Positions 12,735-21,849 of a DNA stretch of 64,000 nt are shown here, one piece after another; position 1 is the first letter of the stretch, and every line of letters begins with the position of its first letter. The DNA comes from Chytridium lagenaria (Eukaryota; Chytridiomycota; Chytridiomycetes; Chytridiales; Chytridiaceae). The position numbers were made by a program, and so were the translations under genes. The stretch covers positions 186,001 to 250,000 of the forward strand of contig JAHLKC010000031.1 of assembly GCA_025449115.1 (NCBI GenBank), given 5' to 3'. The notes under the pieces are model-generated. The model was not told the DNA's origin. It did not search any database and saw nothing but the letters and a program-made list of their open reading frames with translations.

Positions 12735-13690
12735 TGTGAAGTTCTCTCTATGGCCCCCTCTGCTAAGCCCCGGCATACAGAGTAGAGAACCACATAATAG
12801 GTGACAAGACTAGCGTCTAGGAGGTACTCCTAGATCAAGAGTCAAGCCCTATTCTGCCTTTAGTGACAGCGGGGATTTAAGTTGCTGTGGTTCTGCTCTA
12901 AAACTAATCATATGAAAGAAAGGAAGGAAAAAGGAAGGAAAAAAAGGTACTCAGGCGGAGATCCAACGCGCCAGAGTGGAAGGGTCATCAAGGAGGGAGT
13001 CCATCCCGCTCCTAGTAGTGTACAAGGCCTCGTAATCGCCGCAATAAGCCGTTTTAACATGTTCTCATCTGATCTCTTCTACCTAAGGCCCCTGCTCATG
13101 CCGCACTCCCACTCACAGGCAACTAGATAGCCAGTCATCGCAATCAAGAAAAGAAACAGAGGTGGTTATACTACCCAAACCTTCGAAGGAATCATGCCAC
13201 AGAGGCGTCTATCCAGGGCTCAGGCCTTCTTAGACTCAAGTGTCTTGGTTCAAGGTTGTAGTCTCCCCCAGCGGCGTAATCCCCGAGCGCCCGCAGGTAC
13301 AACTAAATAACACAATATTGAATAACAGAAGAATGAAGAAAGCATGGCCCAAGGGCAGCCATGCCTGGATGTATGGTGGGATCAATCCAGGACTACAGAG
13401 GTGCACGTAAATCTATTCAACTTTCTACAAATAATAAAACAATACATAAAGGGGAATCAAAATAACAACAACAGGCATCTCGACCAACGTGGTAGCATGT
13501 CATAAGTTGGCATACCACGTCGACCGCCCTTCCTTCTATAAAAACCTCTCTCGTATCTATGGGGAAAAACTATGAAAAACCCCGAGAGGGAAAAGAATGG
13601 AACGGGAACAACAAAATAAGAATAAGGGCACGACGTCTATATAAGCCGACGCATTCATGCCTCTCGGTGAGGTTATCCAATAATCTCACA
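12735..13690. repeat. Right LTR (956 bp)
   Basis: Pairs with 8825-9775. The two differ only in the length of eight homopolymer runs, for example A5/A7 near 9033/12939 and C3/C4 near 9178/13088; no base substitution was seen. It is followed directly by TGTT and the rest of A2. Confidence 0.92.
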
Positions 13691-13745
13691 TGTTACACTC
13701 AGAATTCCCGCTCACCAAATACCCACTGCTTCGCTATGTCCATTT
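13691..13745 (-). repeat. A2 repeat, outer part
   Basis: Continues A2 after the LTR insertion (TGTTACACTCAGAATTCCC). It is identical to 18663-18717 of A1 and abuts B1 at 13745/13746, giving the circle-junction-like join ATTT-GGACGC. Confidence 0.9.
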
Positions 13746-13848
13746 GGACGCTATCACCTTCGTTCGCGCAGTTGTTGGTAGGCAGTCGGGAGGGCGCCGT
13801 CACGCGCGGGCACCGCGTGGTGCCCGACCCAGCGCTCCGGCGGTCCCC
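13746..13848 (-). repeat. B1 repeat of the Ngaro-like element
   Basis: A single copy of the 103 bp B sequence, identical to the start of B2 (8451-8553). It adjoins A2 without a gap. It includes the hairpin GGGCACCGCGTGGTGCCC. Confidence 0.9.
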
Positions 13849-14195
13849 TACCCCCGACGGAGCAGCGACCCCTACCTCCCTGTGACAAAGGGGGTTTGCC
13901 CTGCGCTAGGGACTTCCTGTGCTGCACATAAAGTTCTTTTACGCGCATATGCAGTAAAAGAGCAAGCTTTATATGCGCTAGAGTGGCACGTATGCGGTGC
14001 TTATAAGCGGCACGTATGCGGTGCGTAGGTTGATAGACAAATAAAGTTCTTTTATGCACAAAGGCAAGAAAAGAGCCAAGGCTTTATTTGCGCGGTGAGT
14101 ATAGCAAGGGGTAACAGTAAGCAAGCAAGGGGAAGCACTAAGCAAGAGTCAAACAAAGGGTAGCAATAAGCAAGAGCTATGAAATAAAGGGGCAG
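13849..14195. repeat. Non-coding 3' part of the Ngaro-like element with short direct repeats
   Basis: Holds two copies of ATAAAGTTCTTTTA (near 13928 and 14041), two copies of GGCACGTATGCGGTGC (near 13986 and 14009), and several TAAGCAAG-type repeats (14115-14175). It lies between the recombinase gene and B1. The repeats may act in replication or transcript ending; no gene is seen. Confidence 0.55.
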
Positions 14196-15183
14196 CTAAC
14201 TGGGGTGGGAATACAAAAGAGAATTGGGATTGGCTCGAAGTTGGATGAGGGCGGAGTATGAGGGTTGGGTGCGGAGATAATTGTGCATGGCATCCGTGGA
14301 CCACCGTCCCAGAATTTGTAGTTGTTCGATAGGTACGCCAGAGTACAAGTAAAATGAATGCCACCGGCGCGGAAGCTGGATTCCCCAAATACCCGTCCTG
14401 TGACTTGTGTTAAGCCATTTAACAACCATGATCGCTCCGCAACCATTCTTCCGGGAGTGCCCACAATGGAATCTCCAGGTTTCCAACGTATTTCTGTCGT
14501 AGGGTTTCTTTTTGTTGAAGGAGGGGTCGGCAAGGGTCCAGGTCATCTTCCCTTCGGGCTGCTGTAAGCTGCTGAGTGTAGGGTGTTCGAGTTTTTGAAT
14601 GCGGGAGAACTATGGAGACGGCGACCACCTCATTTGACACCGCGACTGTGTGGAGGTGCTTTAGACGGAGTGCATTCTGCCGTGACTCTGGGGTTGCCAC
14701 CACCTCCGACAAACGAGCGCACGACCAGAATGCCAGCGCTGCCATACACCAAAGCACTCTGTCTTCGGTCTTGGTGATGTCAACATGTGCTCTTAGCTCC
14801 CGCAAGTGGTCGATTGTGAACATTTCGTCTCTATGAACCTCGCGCACAGGTGGTGTGATGTTTCGGAGGCAAAATTCCACCAACTCATTTTCCCTCGTCG
14901 CCCTCCATTCCCAAGAGTTTGCGTTGTGGAAATTGCTGAGAGCGGAGAGGTAGGAGTAAAGAGATCCCATTGAGATTTGTCCTTGTTGTACCCGATTGCC
15001 ATGGTAACCGACAAAGTTGAGGAGATGTTGGAGGGAGATAGGAAAAATGGACCCGTCTGGGTTGCGCCAGTTGAATGTAAGCGCGTCCTTTTGGTATCGG
15101 CGGACAACGGCGGCGTACGTTTTGCTGCGGGGAAGGATGGCCCTGCTGCCACTTGCGCCCTCGTCGCCCTCCAATCTCATCAT
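14196..15183 (-). CDS. Tyrosine recombinase of the Ngaro-like element
   Basis: The main frame (14419-15183, 254 residues) has the phage-integrase-like core, including CARLSEV with the first catalytic Arg. The C-terminal part (14196-14546) lies in other frames and holds SFRAGGIH-like sequence, then GVPIEQLQILGRWSTDAMHNYL, which carries the terminal LGRW box and the presumed nucleophile Tyr in NYL. Single-base frameshifts near 14420-14440 and near 14330-14350 separate the parts. The box before SFRAGG reads ESSF, so the usual His is not obvious. It would integrate the cDNA circle without target duplications. It follows RT-RNase H, as expected for DIRS elements. Confidence 0.82.
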
Positions 15184-15319
15184 CCCCTTGCCCCGCCACG
15201 CTGGTTGGTGACGGGGTGGTAGATTGAGAAGCCAATAACTTCAGGTGCCAAATTTTGAAGAAAAGGGAGGACTACAATGTTGCCGCGAGTCTTTGACGGG
15301 AAGAGAGATTGGAACTCCT

Positions 15320-16765
15320 CTAGTTGGCTCGGGATAAGAGGTCGCATCCTCTTACTTGGGTCCGTGGAACGTGGGCGAGGCGCAAGTGGAACTGGAGGCG
15401 GATTTCTGTTTCCACTATACTTCGTACAATGTTTGACACCATCTTGCTGCTGCTGTAGCCTTTCCGGAAGGCTATCACATTGTTTTGGTTGTCGGTGTGC
15501 CATTGTACGCATTTCCCCGAAAGTTGATTCCCAATGGTCGCCAAGCCTACTGCTATCGCTGCGAGTTCCAAAATTTGAGCGGCTGCTTCTTTTTCCATTT
15601 CCGTCATGCAGTGAGGGCACCACCTCCACGACCAGAAATTGTTGGTGGAGCAGAAACCCGCTCCTTGAGGAGAACTATCGCTGACGAAACCGAGGTGATC
15701 ACTTTCTAACCACTGGTGTGCCTCGATGAATTGGAACCCTGGCCACTCCATCAAGGTCTCCGCAAACCAACGTATGTTTTCCTGTGCTTCCAAAGACCAT
15801 GCTCGAAGTGGTTTCGGTGCTTCTCTGCTGAGCATTCGGTATACCGGTGCTAAGTAGACCCGACCCTGAGGAATGACCTGGCAGACCCAGGTTAATGTGC
15901 CGGCGACTTGGCTTATAAGGCTGCTTGTGACGGGTCTTGTTTCGCTGGCACGGATCAGGAAACCCGCAACAGATTTGCGTTGGTCTGACGTTAGTGATAC
16001 CATCCTTGCGTCTACGTCTAGGAGGAAGCCCAGTAATTTCATTGCTGGGCCCGAGATAATTTCGTCTAGCTTGAGCTCATAGCCCAAGAAGTTAAAGACA
16101 TCCAGCACTATTTTCAAGACGAGTTTCAAGAGCTTTGGATGGCATACCCCGAAAAAGTTGTCACTGTAATGCCACACTATCACGCCTAGACGACGCAAGA
16201 TCCAGCAAATCACGTCGCCAAAGTAACAGCAGAAGAAACCGGAATCCACTATTCCAAACATGGTTGCGTGGTCGATGTAAAAGACACCGTCATGCATGAC
16301 CCCTTGCCACAGTTGGTCAACTTCCCTTCGAGGAAACTGTCGGTAGGCTGCTTTGGCATCCACCATCCACAGAGTAGATTCCCACCCCTTCGATATTCGC
16401 TCAATAAGGGTTTCGATTAAAGCGTCAATCCGGTCTAAATGGCAAGCTCCAAAGCATTCTCGTGGTATTTGTGAATTTACGCTGGGGTCCCCGTACTTCC
16501 CCCGGGGATACGAAAAATCATGCACCAGGCGAATGACTCCTTCCGGCTTGCCTTCCTTCTGAACCGCGCCAAGGGGAGCATTTACAAAGTACGGTAAACT
16601 CTCGATGTCCTCTTTAAAGAATGGACCGGATCGGCGGCCTAAGAGCAATTCCTTCTGAATGTTTTCGTGGATCTGCGTTGATGCCGAGGGATGGAAGGTT
16701 TGGGTTGACGCGTGGTTGGGTTTATGGTGTGTTGGGTTCCAGGTTGGTAGGGATGGCGAAACCAT
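15320..16765 (-). CDS. Reverse transcriptase-RNase H of the Ngaro-like element
   Basis: A 481-residue open frame. RT motifs: VRLVHDFSYP-like region near residue 78, MVDAKAAYRQF (134-144) and the catalytic box HYSDNFF (199-205, YSDN in place of YADD). RNase H follows with VSDSSPQGAGF, an E-rich helix (EMEKEAAAQILELAAIAVGLA) and WHTDNQNNV, ending HVPRTQVRGCDLLSR. The LLGRRSGPF start and this end are typical of DIRS/Ngaro RT proteins. It copies element RNA into cDNA. The frame appears intact, consistent with a young element. It lies between gag and recombinase on the same strand. Confidence 0.9.
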   Translation of the reverse strand: MVSPSLPTWNPTHHKPNHASTQTFHPSASTQIHENIQKELLLGRRSGPFFKEDIESLPYFVNAPLGAVQKEGKPEGVIRLVHDFSYPRGKYGDPSVNSQIPRECFGACHLDRIDALIETLIERISKGWESTLWMVDAKAAYRQFPRREVDQLWQGVMHDGVFYIDHATMFGIVDSGFFCCYFGDVICWILRRLGVIVWHYSDNFFGVCHPKLLKLVLKIVLDVFNFLGYELKLDEIISGPAMKLLGFLLDVDARMVSLTSDQRKSVAGFLIRASETRPVTSSLISQVAGTLTWVCQVIPQGRVYLAPVYRMLSREAPKPLRAWSLEAQENIRWFAETLMEWPGFQFIEAHQWLESDHLGFVSDSSPQGAGFCSTNNFWSWRWCPHCMTEMEKEAAAQILELAAIAVGLATIGNQLSGKCVQWHTDNQNNVIAFRKGYSSSKMVSNIVRSIVETEIRLQFHLRLAHVPRTQVRGCDLLSRAN

Positions 16766-16792
16766 TGTGAATACCCCGAAGGAGCCAATCTC

Positions 16793-18605
16793 TCATTGGC
16801 TTGTTCGGGAACTCCAAGTTAACATAGCGAATGCGTTTGGGTTGAGGGAGGTAGTCGTTTTAGTCAACGACGGATTTAGTGCAAGATGCCTAGCCATGAC
16901 CCGGTGATGTTCTGCGAAGGGGAGTTCCGTTGGAGGGTTTGTTTTGCAAATAAGGGTCGCGGATGGGGAAATTGAAGATGTGGGAAGAATGAATCTTGTG
17001 AGATGGGGGACGCAGGCGCGTCCTTTTGACGCGTTTGGGTCCTCCTCAAGCGATGCGAAAGTTGATGCTGCAATATTATCTTTCTTCTCTGCACTTGCAA
17101 TTATTGTTACCCCTGGTTCACTGCGACTCTTCTGATGCGCCCTTTTGTCTTCTTCCATTTCCTCTAGCGCTTTCCTTTTCCGGGTGACTTCCTTCTCTGA
17201 CGTTTTTGGCATGACTACTTGCTGGGTGTGCGCCGCCACAGGTGCTACAGGCATGGCGGAAGATGCAATGTTGGCGACTGCATCCTCGTCTGTTGAAGTT
17301 TCGACAGGTTTCTTTGCCCTTCCGATCAAGTTGTTCACGAAAATATGTGGGCCCGCCTCGAGAATCTTTTGAGCCTTCGACGTAAACAATATCTGAAATA
17401 GCACGGAGTTGTTTGTCCTTGACGTGGCGCTCCAACAGCTCAGGTGTCTTTGAATCCAACGACAAATGGGGGCACATTGAAATATATGCCCTCTTTATTT
17501 TGTCGTAGTCACTTGCTACCTTCCACGCGTAATTTGTCGCGACGTCTCGGATTTCCTGTTTGTACCGCCGTAATTCAGCACCTCGATGCTCAAATAAGGC
17601 CAGCACTGCTGCGGAAAAATAATCATACGCTTGCTCCCACGCTTCGTAATTTCTTAACTCAGCTCTAGATGTCTTCGCCTCTTGGCGAAATTCCTCCAGC
17701 AGATTCATCAAAAACGAATGTAGTATTATCTCGCACGAGAAATCGGGCCATCGGAAGGAACTCCACCATGTCCACGTCTACAGACTTCGCGAGCTTTACC
17801 CAGACAGCTTTCCGAATTGAGTTTGCCCATGGAACGCCGGTGGGGCCTGTTAACACGGAAAACCAGTCATCCTGCTTGATGGCACTCAACTCTGCAGTGC
17901 GTTCCAAAGTTTTCTTCGCCGTTGCGTTTTCTTCGAAGTTCGCATCCAAAAGGAACTCCGGAATGGCTGATCTGTTGAAAGTGATGGTTTTCGCCGTTGC
18001 GGGGGAAGTGGCAAAGGAAGTGGGAAGCGGGAGTGCTGGAAAACTGGATGGGGGTGGTCCCATCTGCCTTGTTGCTGGTGTCGCAGATGCTCCTGATCCC
18101 CATCCGTGTGCTCCAAACGTGTGGGATGGGAATGGGGTTGGGTTTTGCAGTGGTGCTTGGGGGTAGGGATGGTAGGGAGTGACCGGGGTGGAGGAAGGAA
18201 TTGGGGTAAGGGAAAAGAGGGGTATGGTACGGCGGAGGTAGTGGAGGTGTGAAGAATGAGGGATATGATGCGGCTGAAGTACTGGAGGGAGGGACTGCGG
18301 AGTGAGAAATGGGATGCATCCGGTTCGGAGTGAATGTGGACTGGCTGGGCGCAGCCGTGGTTGTTGATGCGACGTGTGGTTGTTGCGGTTGGAAAACGGA
18401 CGGCAAAATAGGTCTGGCGGGTGTGGTCGACTGCGGTGGAGGATAATTCATGTAGCTGGACAGTGGTGCAAGGCCGCTTCTCGTGCCGCAACGCGAACAT
18501 GGCGTTGAGGTTGTGCCTGGGTGGTATCAATCCCCACCTGCAGCCGTTCTTCCTCTTCGTCGTAATGGCCCCGTAACATTGGTTGGATTCGGTTTGGGCT
18601 GGCAA
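16793..18605 (-). CDS. Gag-like protein of the Ngaro-like element (frame broken)
   Basis: Read from 18605, the N-terminal part (MPAQTESNQCYGAITTKRK) is followed by a Pro/Thr/Ser-rich stretch. Next comes a conserved-looking segment at 18063-17665 (FLLDANFEENATAKKTLERT) and a helical domain at 17711-17118 with a cysteine-rich knuckle, CRNFNRRGCSRQHCIFRHAC. The tail contains Lys/Arg/Glu-rich sequence (RKRKALEEMEEDKRAHQK). Several single-base frame changes separate the pieces. The order and the CCCH-like knuckle match DIRS Gag proteins, which package element RNA. It starts just inside A1. Exact boundaries are uncertain. Confidence 0.65.
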
Positions 18606-18619
18606 AGGAGTTATAACTT

Positions 18620-18717
18620 GTAGCTTGAAGCGGGCCTGCGCGACGAAGGGAAGAAATTCTGATGTTACACTCAGAATTCCCGCTCACCAAATACCCACTG
18701 CTTCGCTATGTCCATTT
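18620..18717 (-). repeat. A1 terminal repeat (uninterrupted)
   Basis: The 98 bp A sequence from GTAGCTTGAAGC to GTCCATTT. It contains CTGATGTTACAC at 18659-18670, which is the empty target site proving how the LTR element entered A2. Confidence 0.9.
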
Positions 18718-19747
18718 ATTATTTTATTATTTAATTAATAGGATCATAGGATCATTCATTATTAGGGCTATGTGTTCTATAAAATAATATGACAAAGTGA
18801 AAAAAGAAAAAGGAAGAAAAGAAACAATTCAAAATGCACCAATGAAATAGCAGGTGTCTTGCATTAATGACAGAGGCACGTGAACCCTCCTCCTTCTCCG
18901 TCTAACTAGTTTCAGTGTGACACTTAGGGTTTGATGCTTTTCCCATCGTGGAAAAATGATCTTTTTTCTGTGCTACACTCTTTTTCAAAGCACCCCTCAT
19001 TATTAATAACACTGTCGGCGCATGAAAAAAGGTACAAATGTAAATATTTATTTCAAATTTAATTATGTCAGCCGTCAGACTCTTCAGAATTGAAAAAGTG
19101 AAAAAATAAATAAAAGACAGTATAGACTATATTAGAGTGGCTCATAATAGTAAATAAATAATAAATACATAATATGTAGAAATGTATTGAGAACTTATGA
19201 CACCCTCATTCACCCTTCTTTCCCTTTTCCATGATCACTGATTGAGTGTCCAATCGCATGGTTTTATCAAGATCATCAGTGATGGATGGATGATGTATTG
19301 ATGGATGGATTGATCCAAAATGACCTTAACAAAGGTGAAGGTGTCCGTAAAGAGCCCTAGTTACCTGGCAATACTTTGGACGGTCACTCTCAGCTCTGTT
19401 CTCTCGATTGTTGATCTCACTCTCACTTACCTGTTTTTTGTGTAAAGTTTTTTTACATGCAAGCAATAAGAAACAAAAGGACGGCAACTTCAAGTAGACA
19501 TGTAGAATTAATAGTTCAAAAATGTATTGAAAAATGGCAGCTCATGACGAGTGCCTTAGAAACGTAAGATATGGGGTTGATAAATGTACAAAATATAGCA
19601 TGAGAAGTGAATGCGCATGGATAGGCAAGTAACGTTGTCGACGATTAAAGGGAGAAATGTAGAGTCCGGGAATGACCATCACTGAAAAGAACGGTTCTTG
19701 GAAGACAATGTTGATGATGAGAGAGCAAGATGCGGCTCCAAAATCAT
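18718..19747. other. AT-rich intergenic region
   Basis: No gene is seen. It has ATT-rich sequence next to A1, a GATGGAT-type microsatellite near 19280-19312, and A-rich runs. The last 200 bases are probably the 3' UTR of the small gene at 19748-19987. Confidence 0.6.
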
Positions 19748-19987
19748 CTAGTGGTGGTGAATGCCACGGGGTCCAACGGTTGCAGGGTCAACGAACCCAA
19801 GGTTGCCGTTGGAGAGGATGGAAGCCGTGTCCTTGATGTGGGTTTGGTCAGGCTTGCGGTGGGCAGCAGCACGACCACCTGCAGTGGCGACGTTGATCTC
19901 TGAGGTCTGAGCGTGAGGAGCGACTGCTTGACGCTTGGGGGAAGCAGAGCGGACCTGGTAGACGGTAGAGGAGGTGTTGGCGACCAT
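19748..19987 (-). CDS. Small protein, paralogue 2 of the ATxGPR-motif family
   Basis: A 79-residue single-exon protein from the ATG at 19987 (MVANTSSTVYQVRSASPKRQ). An in-frame ATG at 20038 would add 17 residues, but similarity to the paralogue starts here. Conserved with 7837-8121: SSTVYxVR, then EINVATAGGR, then the C-terminal VDPATVGPR and a short tail (GIHHH). Basic and hydrophilic, with no membrane segment. Function unknown. It sits on the other side of the nested retroelement complex from its paralogue, on the same strand, so the elements probably landed in a tandem gene pair. Confidence 0.7.
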   Translation of the reverse strand: MVANTSSTVYQVRSASPKRQAVAPHAQTSEINVATAGGRAAAHRKPDQTHIKDTASILSNGNLGFVDPATVGPRGIHHH

Positions 19988-20084
19988 TTTTGTTTGTTGT
20001 AGAAAGAGAGTAGTGCTGAGAGAGAGTGTGTTGAGCAAGTTGCTTGATTGTTTAGAAGAGGCTGTTGTTGTGAATGGAGAAAGG

Positions 20085-20115
20085 CGAATAGGGGAATGAT
20101 GCCCTCTTTTTATAG
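20085..20115 (-). promoter_or_regulatory. TATA box plus AGGGCATCA element of small gene 2
   Basis: The minus strand reads CTATAAAAAGAGGGCATCAT. It matches the arrangement before small gene 1. Distance to the ATG is about 120 bases. Confidence 0.5.
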
Positions 20116-20180
20116 CTTAACGGACGGAAGATTTAACGTCTAGGGTTGCAAAGAAAAAAAAGGTCATGAGAATTAAATAT

Positions 20181-20620
20181 TAGTGGTCCTCAATTTCGCA
20201 GGAAATTTAAGAACTCTTAAAAAACTTACAAATTTTCGGCCAATAGAAATAGGCCTAAATTGAGTGCACCAATTTTGTCAAGAAATTTAGGAAATTTAAG
20301 AAGGCTAACAAAAAGCTCGGACCGTAGCACATCCGGTCAAATCCACAGTGCTGGTGTAACGTGTTGAGAAAATAAAAAATGTCGAGCGACACAAACGTGC
20401 CCAAAATACCAAAAGAAGGAAGGAGAAAGTTGCACAAACATGGGTGATACACGATTTAAGAACTTTTGAAAAAAGTTCTATATGGGTTTTTGGATTTAGG
20501 AAATTTAAGAACAAATTCAAGAACTTTTGTGAAACATAGGCTTCGCTTAAAAATTTTGGGCCAATCAGTATAGACCTGCCCTGAAAGTTCTTAAATTTCC
20601 TGCGAAATTGAGGACCACTA
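20181..20620. mobile_element. MITE with 35 bp perfect terminal inverted repeats, TA at both ends
   Basis: The left end TAGTGGTCCTCAATTTCGCA (20181 on) is matched in reverse at the right end (20620 back) for 35 bp without a mismatch. If the outer TA is the target duplication, this is a Tc1/mariner-type MITE of about 436 bp. The interior repeats the motif GAAATTTAAGAA and a direct pair around AAATTTTCGGCCAAT / AAATTTTGGGCCAAT. It encodes nothing convincing. Confidence 0.85.
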
Positions 20621-21447
20621 TTATAGAGGATTGCGCAATCTCTGATATTATTATTAATACGGGATGACATGATCAGGAGGAGGATCACGAGGTAGCACAG
20701 ACAAAGATGGCATCTTCCACTTGAATTGCATGAAACTGAAGTCATATGACACATTAAGAAAAGTAGTATTCAAAATTTCAAATCTAGGGTTGTAGTTGAT
20801 TGTGTCATAGATAAAAAGTTCCATTTATGGAAATCAATCAGCTGCTGGTCATACATGTAACATGACCTTTTAAGACTGAAAAAAGGAAAAAGGAGAAAGG
20901 AGAAAAGCCGATATTATTTTTTAAAATCACGTCACATAAGAAATAAATACGCGAGACCGTGTATGAAATCCCGCAGTCACAACAAATGGTGCTTCAAGGC
21001 AGATTACAAGACACGTCCTGTGGAAAACACGAAAAGAAGTTTGTTTGCACCGAAAGTGTAAATAAAGAGTGGTTTATTAAGTGAGTTTGAGTGAAAAAGC
21101 TGGAGTGTGTCAACTAGAGGGAAAGCGCTTGCAAGTGCAAAAAGGTAGTGTGAGGGAAAGGAGGTGAGTGCTCCTTTTATATGCGAGCGCTGTTCCCTTC
21201 AGAGTTGCTGCGGGCTGCTTCAAGGGAAGCGTACCGCCACTTTGGCGTTTTGAGACGACGGGTGAAGGGGGTGAGTTGAAAGGACAAAGTCAAATCAATG
21301 AGTGTAACCTGTTTATAACCCAATAAATCAGTATACTTGTGTAACTTGATTCTTTATTTGTTTTGTCTCCAAGGTTGGTATCCCAGGAGTCCGTCGGCCT
21401 TTGGAGGCGGCAACGGAACCTCACTGGTTTCCAACACGTCCACTCCA
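20621..21447. other. Intergenic region between MITE and small gene
   Basis: No gene is supported. AT-rich to about 21050; then ordinary composition up to the 3' end of the gene at 21448. Confidence 0.5.
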
Positions 21448-21849
21448 CTAACACTTGCAGATATACCACCACTCCGCCCTCCTTGTATCAATCAACATCG
21501 CCTCCATCTTCACAACACACTCGTCAATCTGTGGGTGAGCTTTCGCAACTTTCTCCCTCCCCGCATCACATTTTGGCGGTCGAATGATAAACACAGTCCC
21601 GTCGGCAGCTGTCAATCGAACAGGCTTGGGCGATACAGTGTTGTAATCATATGGCTATAGAACAAAGATTAAGGGGCTGGGAGTCAGTCCTTCGCTAGCT
21701 GTTTTGAAATCGAATGTACTCACTGAAGTCACGTCCGGCTTTTGATTCTTGTCCGTCTTTCCACGGAGCCTTCGCAATTGACGTCTTGAGCGGCGCGACT
21801 CTGTGAGGGTGGACTTTGAGTCTCGGTATGAGGTCATGTCTCTGGGCAT
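21448..21849 (-). CDS. Small two-exon protein of unknown function
   Basis: Exon 1 is 21849-21724 (MPRDMTSYRDSKSTLTESRR, strongly basic). The intron is 21723-21655 (69 nt, GTGAGT to AG) and exon 2 is 21654-21448, ending TAG. The joined frame stays open for about 110 residues. The second exon encodes VSPKPVRLTAADGTVFIIRP, a charged stretch with KAHPQIDECVVKMEAML, and a C-terminus AEWWYICKC. The basic start could bind nucleic acid or target the protein, but I recognise no family. Consensus splice sites and frame continuity are the main evidence for a real gene. Confidence 0.6.

Larger units (their letters stand above)
8825..13690. mobile_element. LTR retrotransposon lacking gag-pol, inserted in the A2 repeat
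   Basis: Flanked by a 4 bp duplication TGTT (8821-8824 and 13691-13694). The intact A1 copy (18663-18666) shows the empty site with a single TGTT. Two direct LTRs of 951 and 956 bp begin TG and end CA. The internal part, about 2.96 kb, has no reverse transcriptase, integrase or protease that I can recognise, so it is probably a non-autonomous large derivative (LARD-like). TATA-like boxes in the LTR (TATAAAAA near 9623, CTATATAAG near 9723) favour plus-strand transcription. A possible primer site reading TGGGGGCCCAACC on the minus strand beside the right LTR favours the opposite, so orientation is left open. Confidence 0.88.
8451..18717 (-). mobile_element. Ngaro-like DIRS retrotransposon with split direct repeats, interrupted by an LTR element
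   Basis: Read on the minus strand, the order is A1 (18717-18620), gag, RT-RNase H, tyrosine recombinase, B1 (13848-13746), A2 (13745-13691 plus 8824-8778), then B2 (8673-8451). This A1-ORFs-B1-A2-B2 layout is the split-direct-repeat arrangement known for Ngaro/PAT-type DIRS elements. The copies of A (98 bp) and of the shared part of B (103 bp) look identical by eye. Both outer ends and the B1/A2 junction share TTT/ATTT, as expected from recombinase joining at a short core. Without the inserted LTR element and one 4 bp duplication the element is about 5.4 kb. A 104 bp stretch (8674-8777) separates A2 from B2. Confidence 0.85.

Noticed and set aside
8451..13745. Reading 8451-13745 as a second, truncated DIRS element next to the first
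   Set aside because: The A and B repeats assemble into one A1-ORF-B1-A2-B2 structure once the LTR element is removed, so a second element is not needed.
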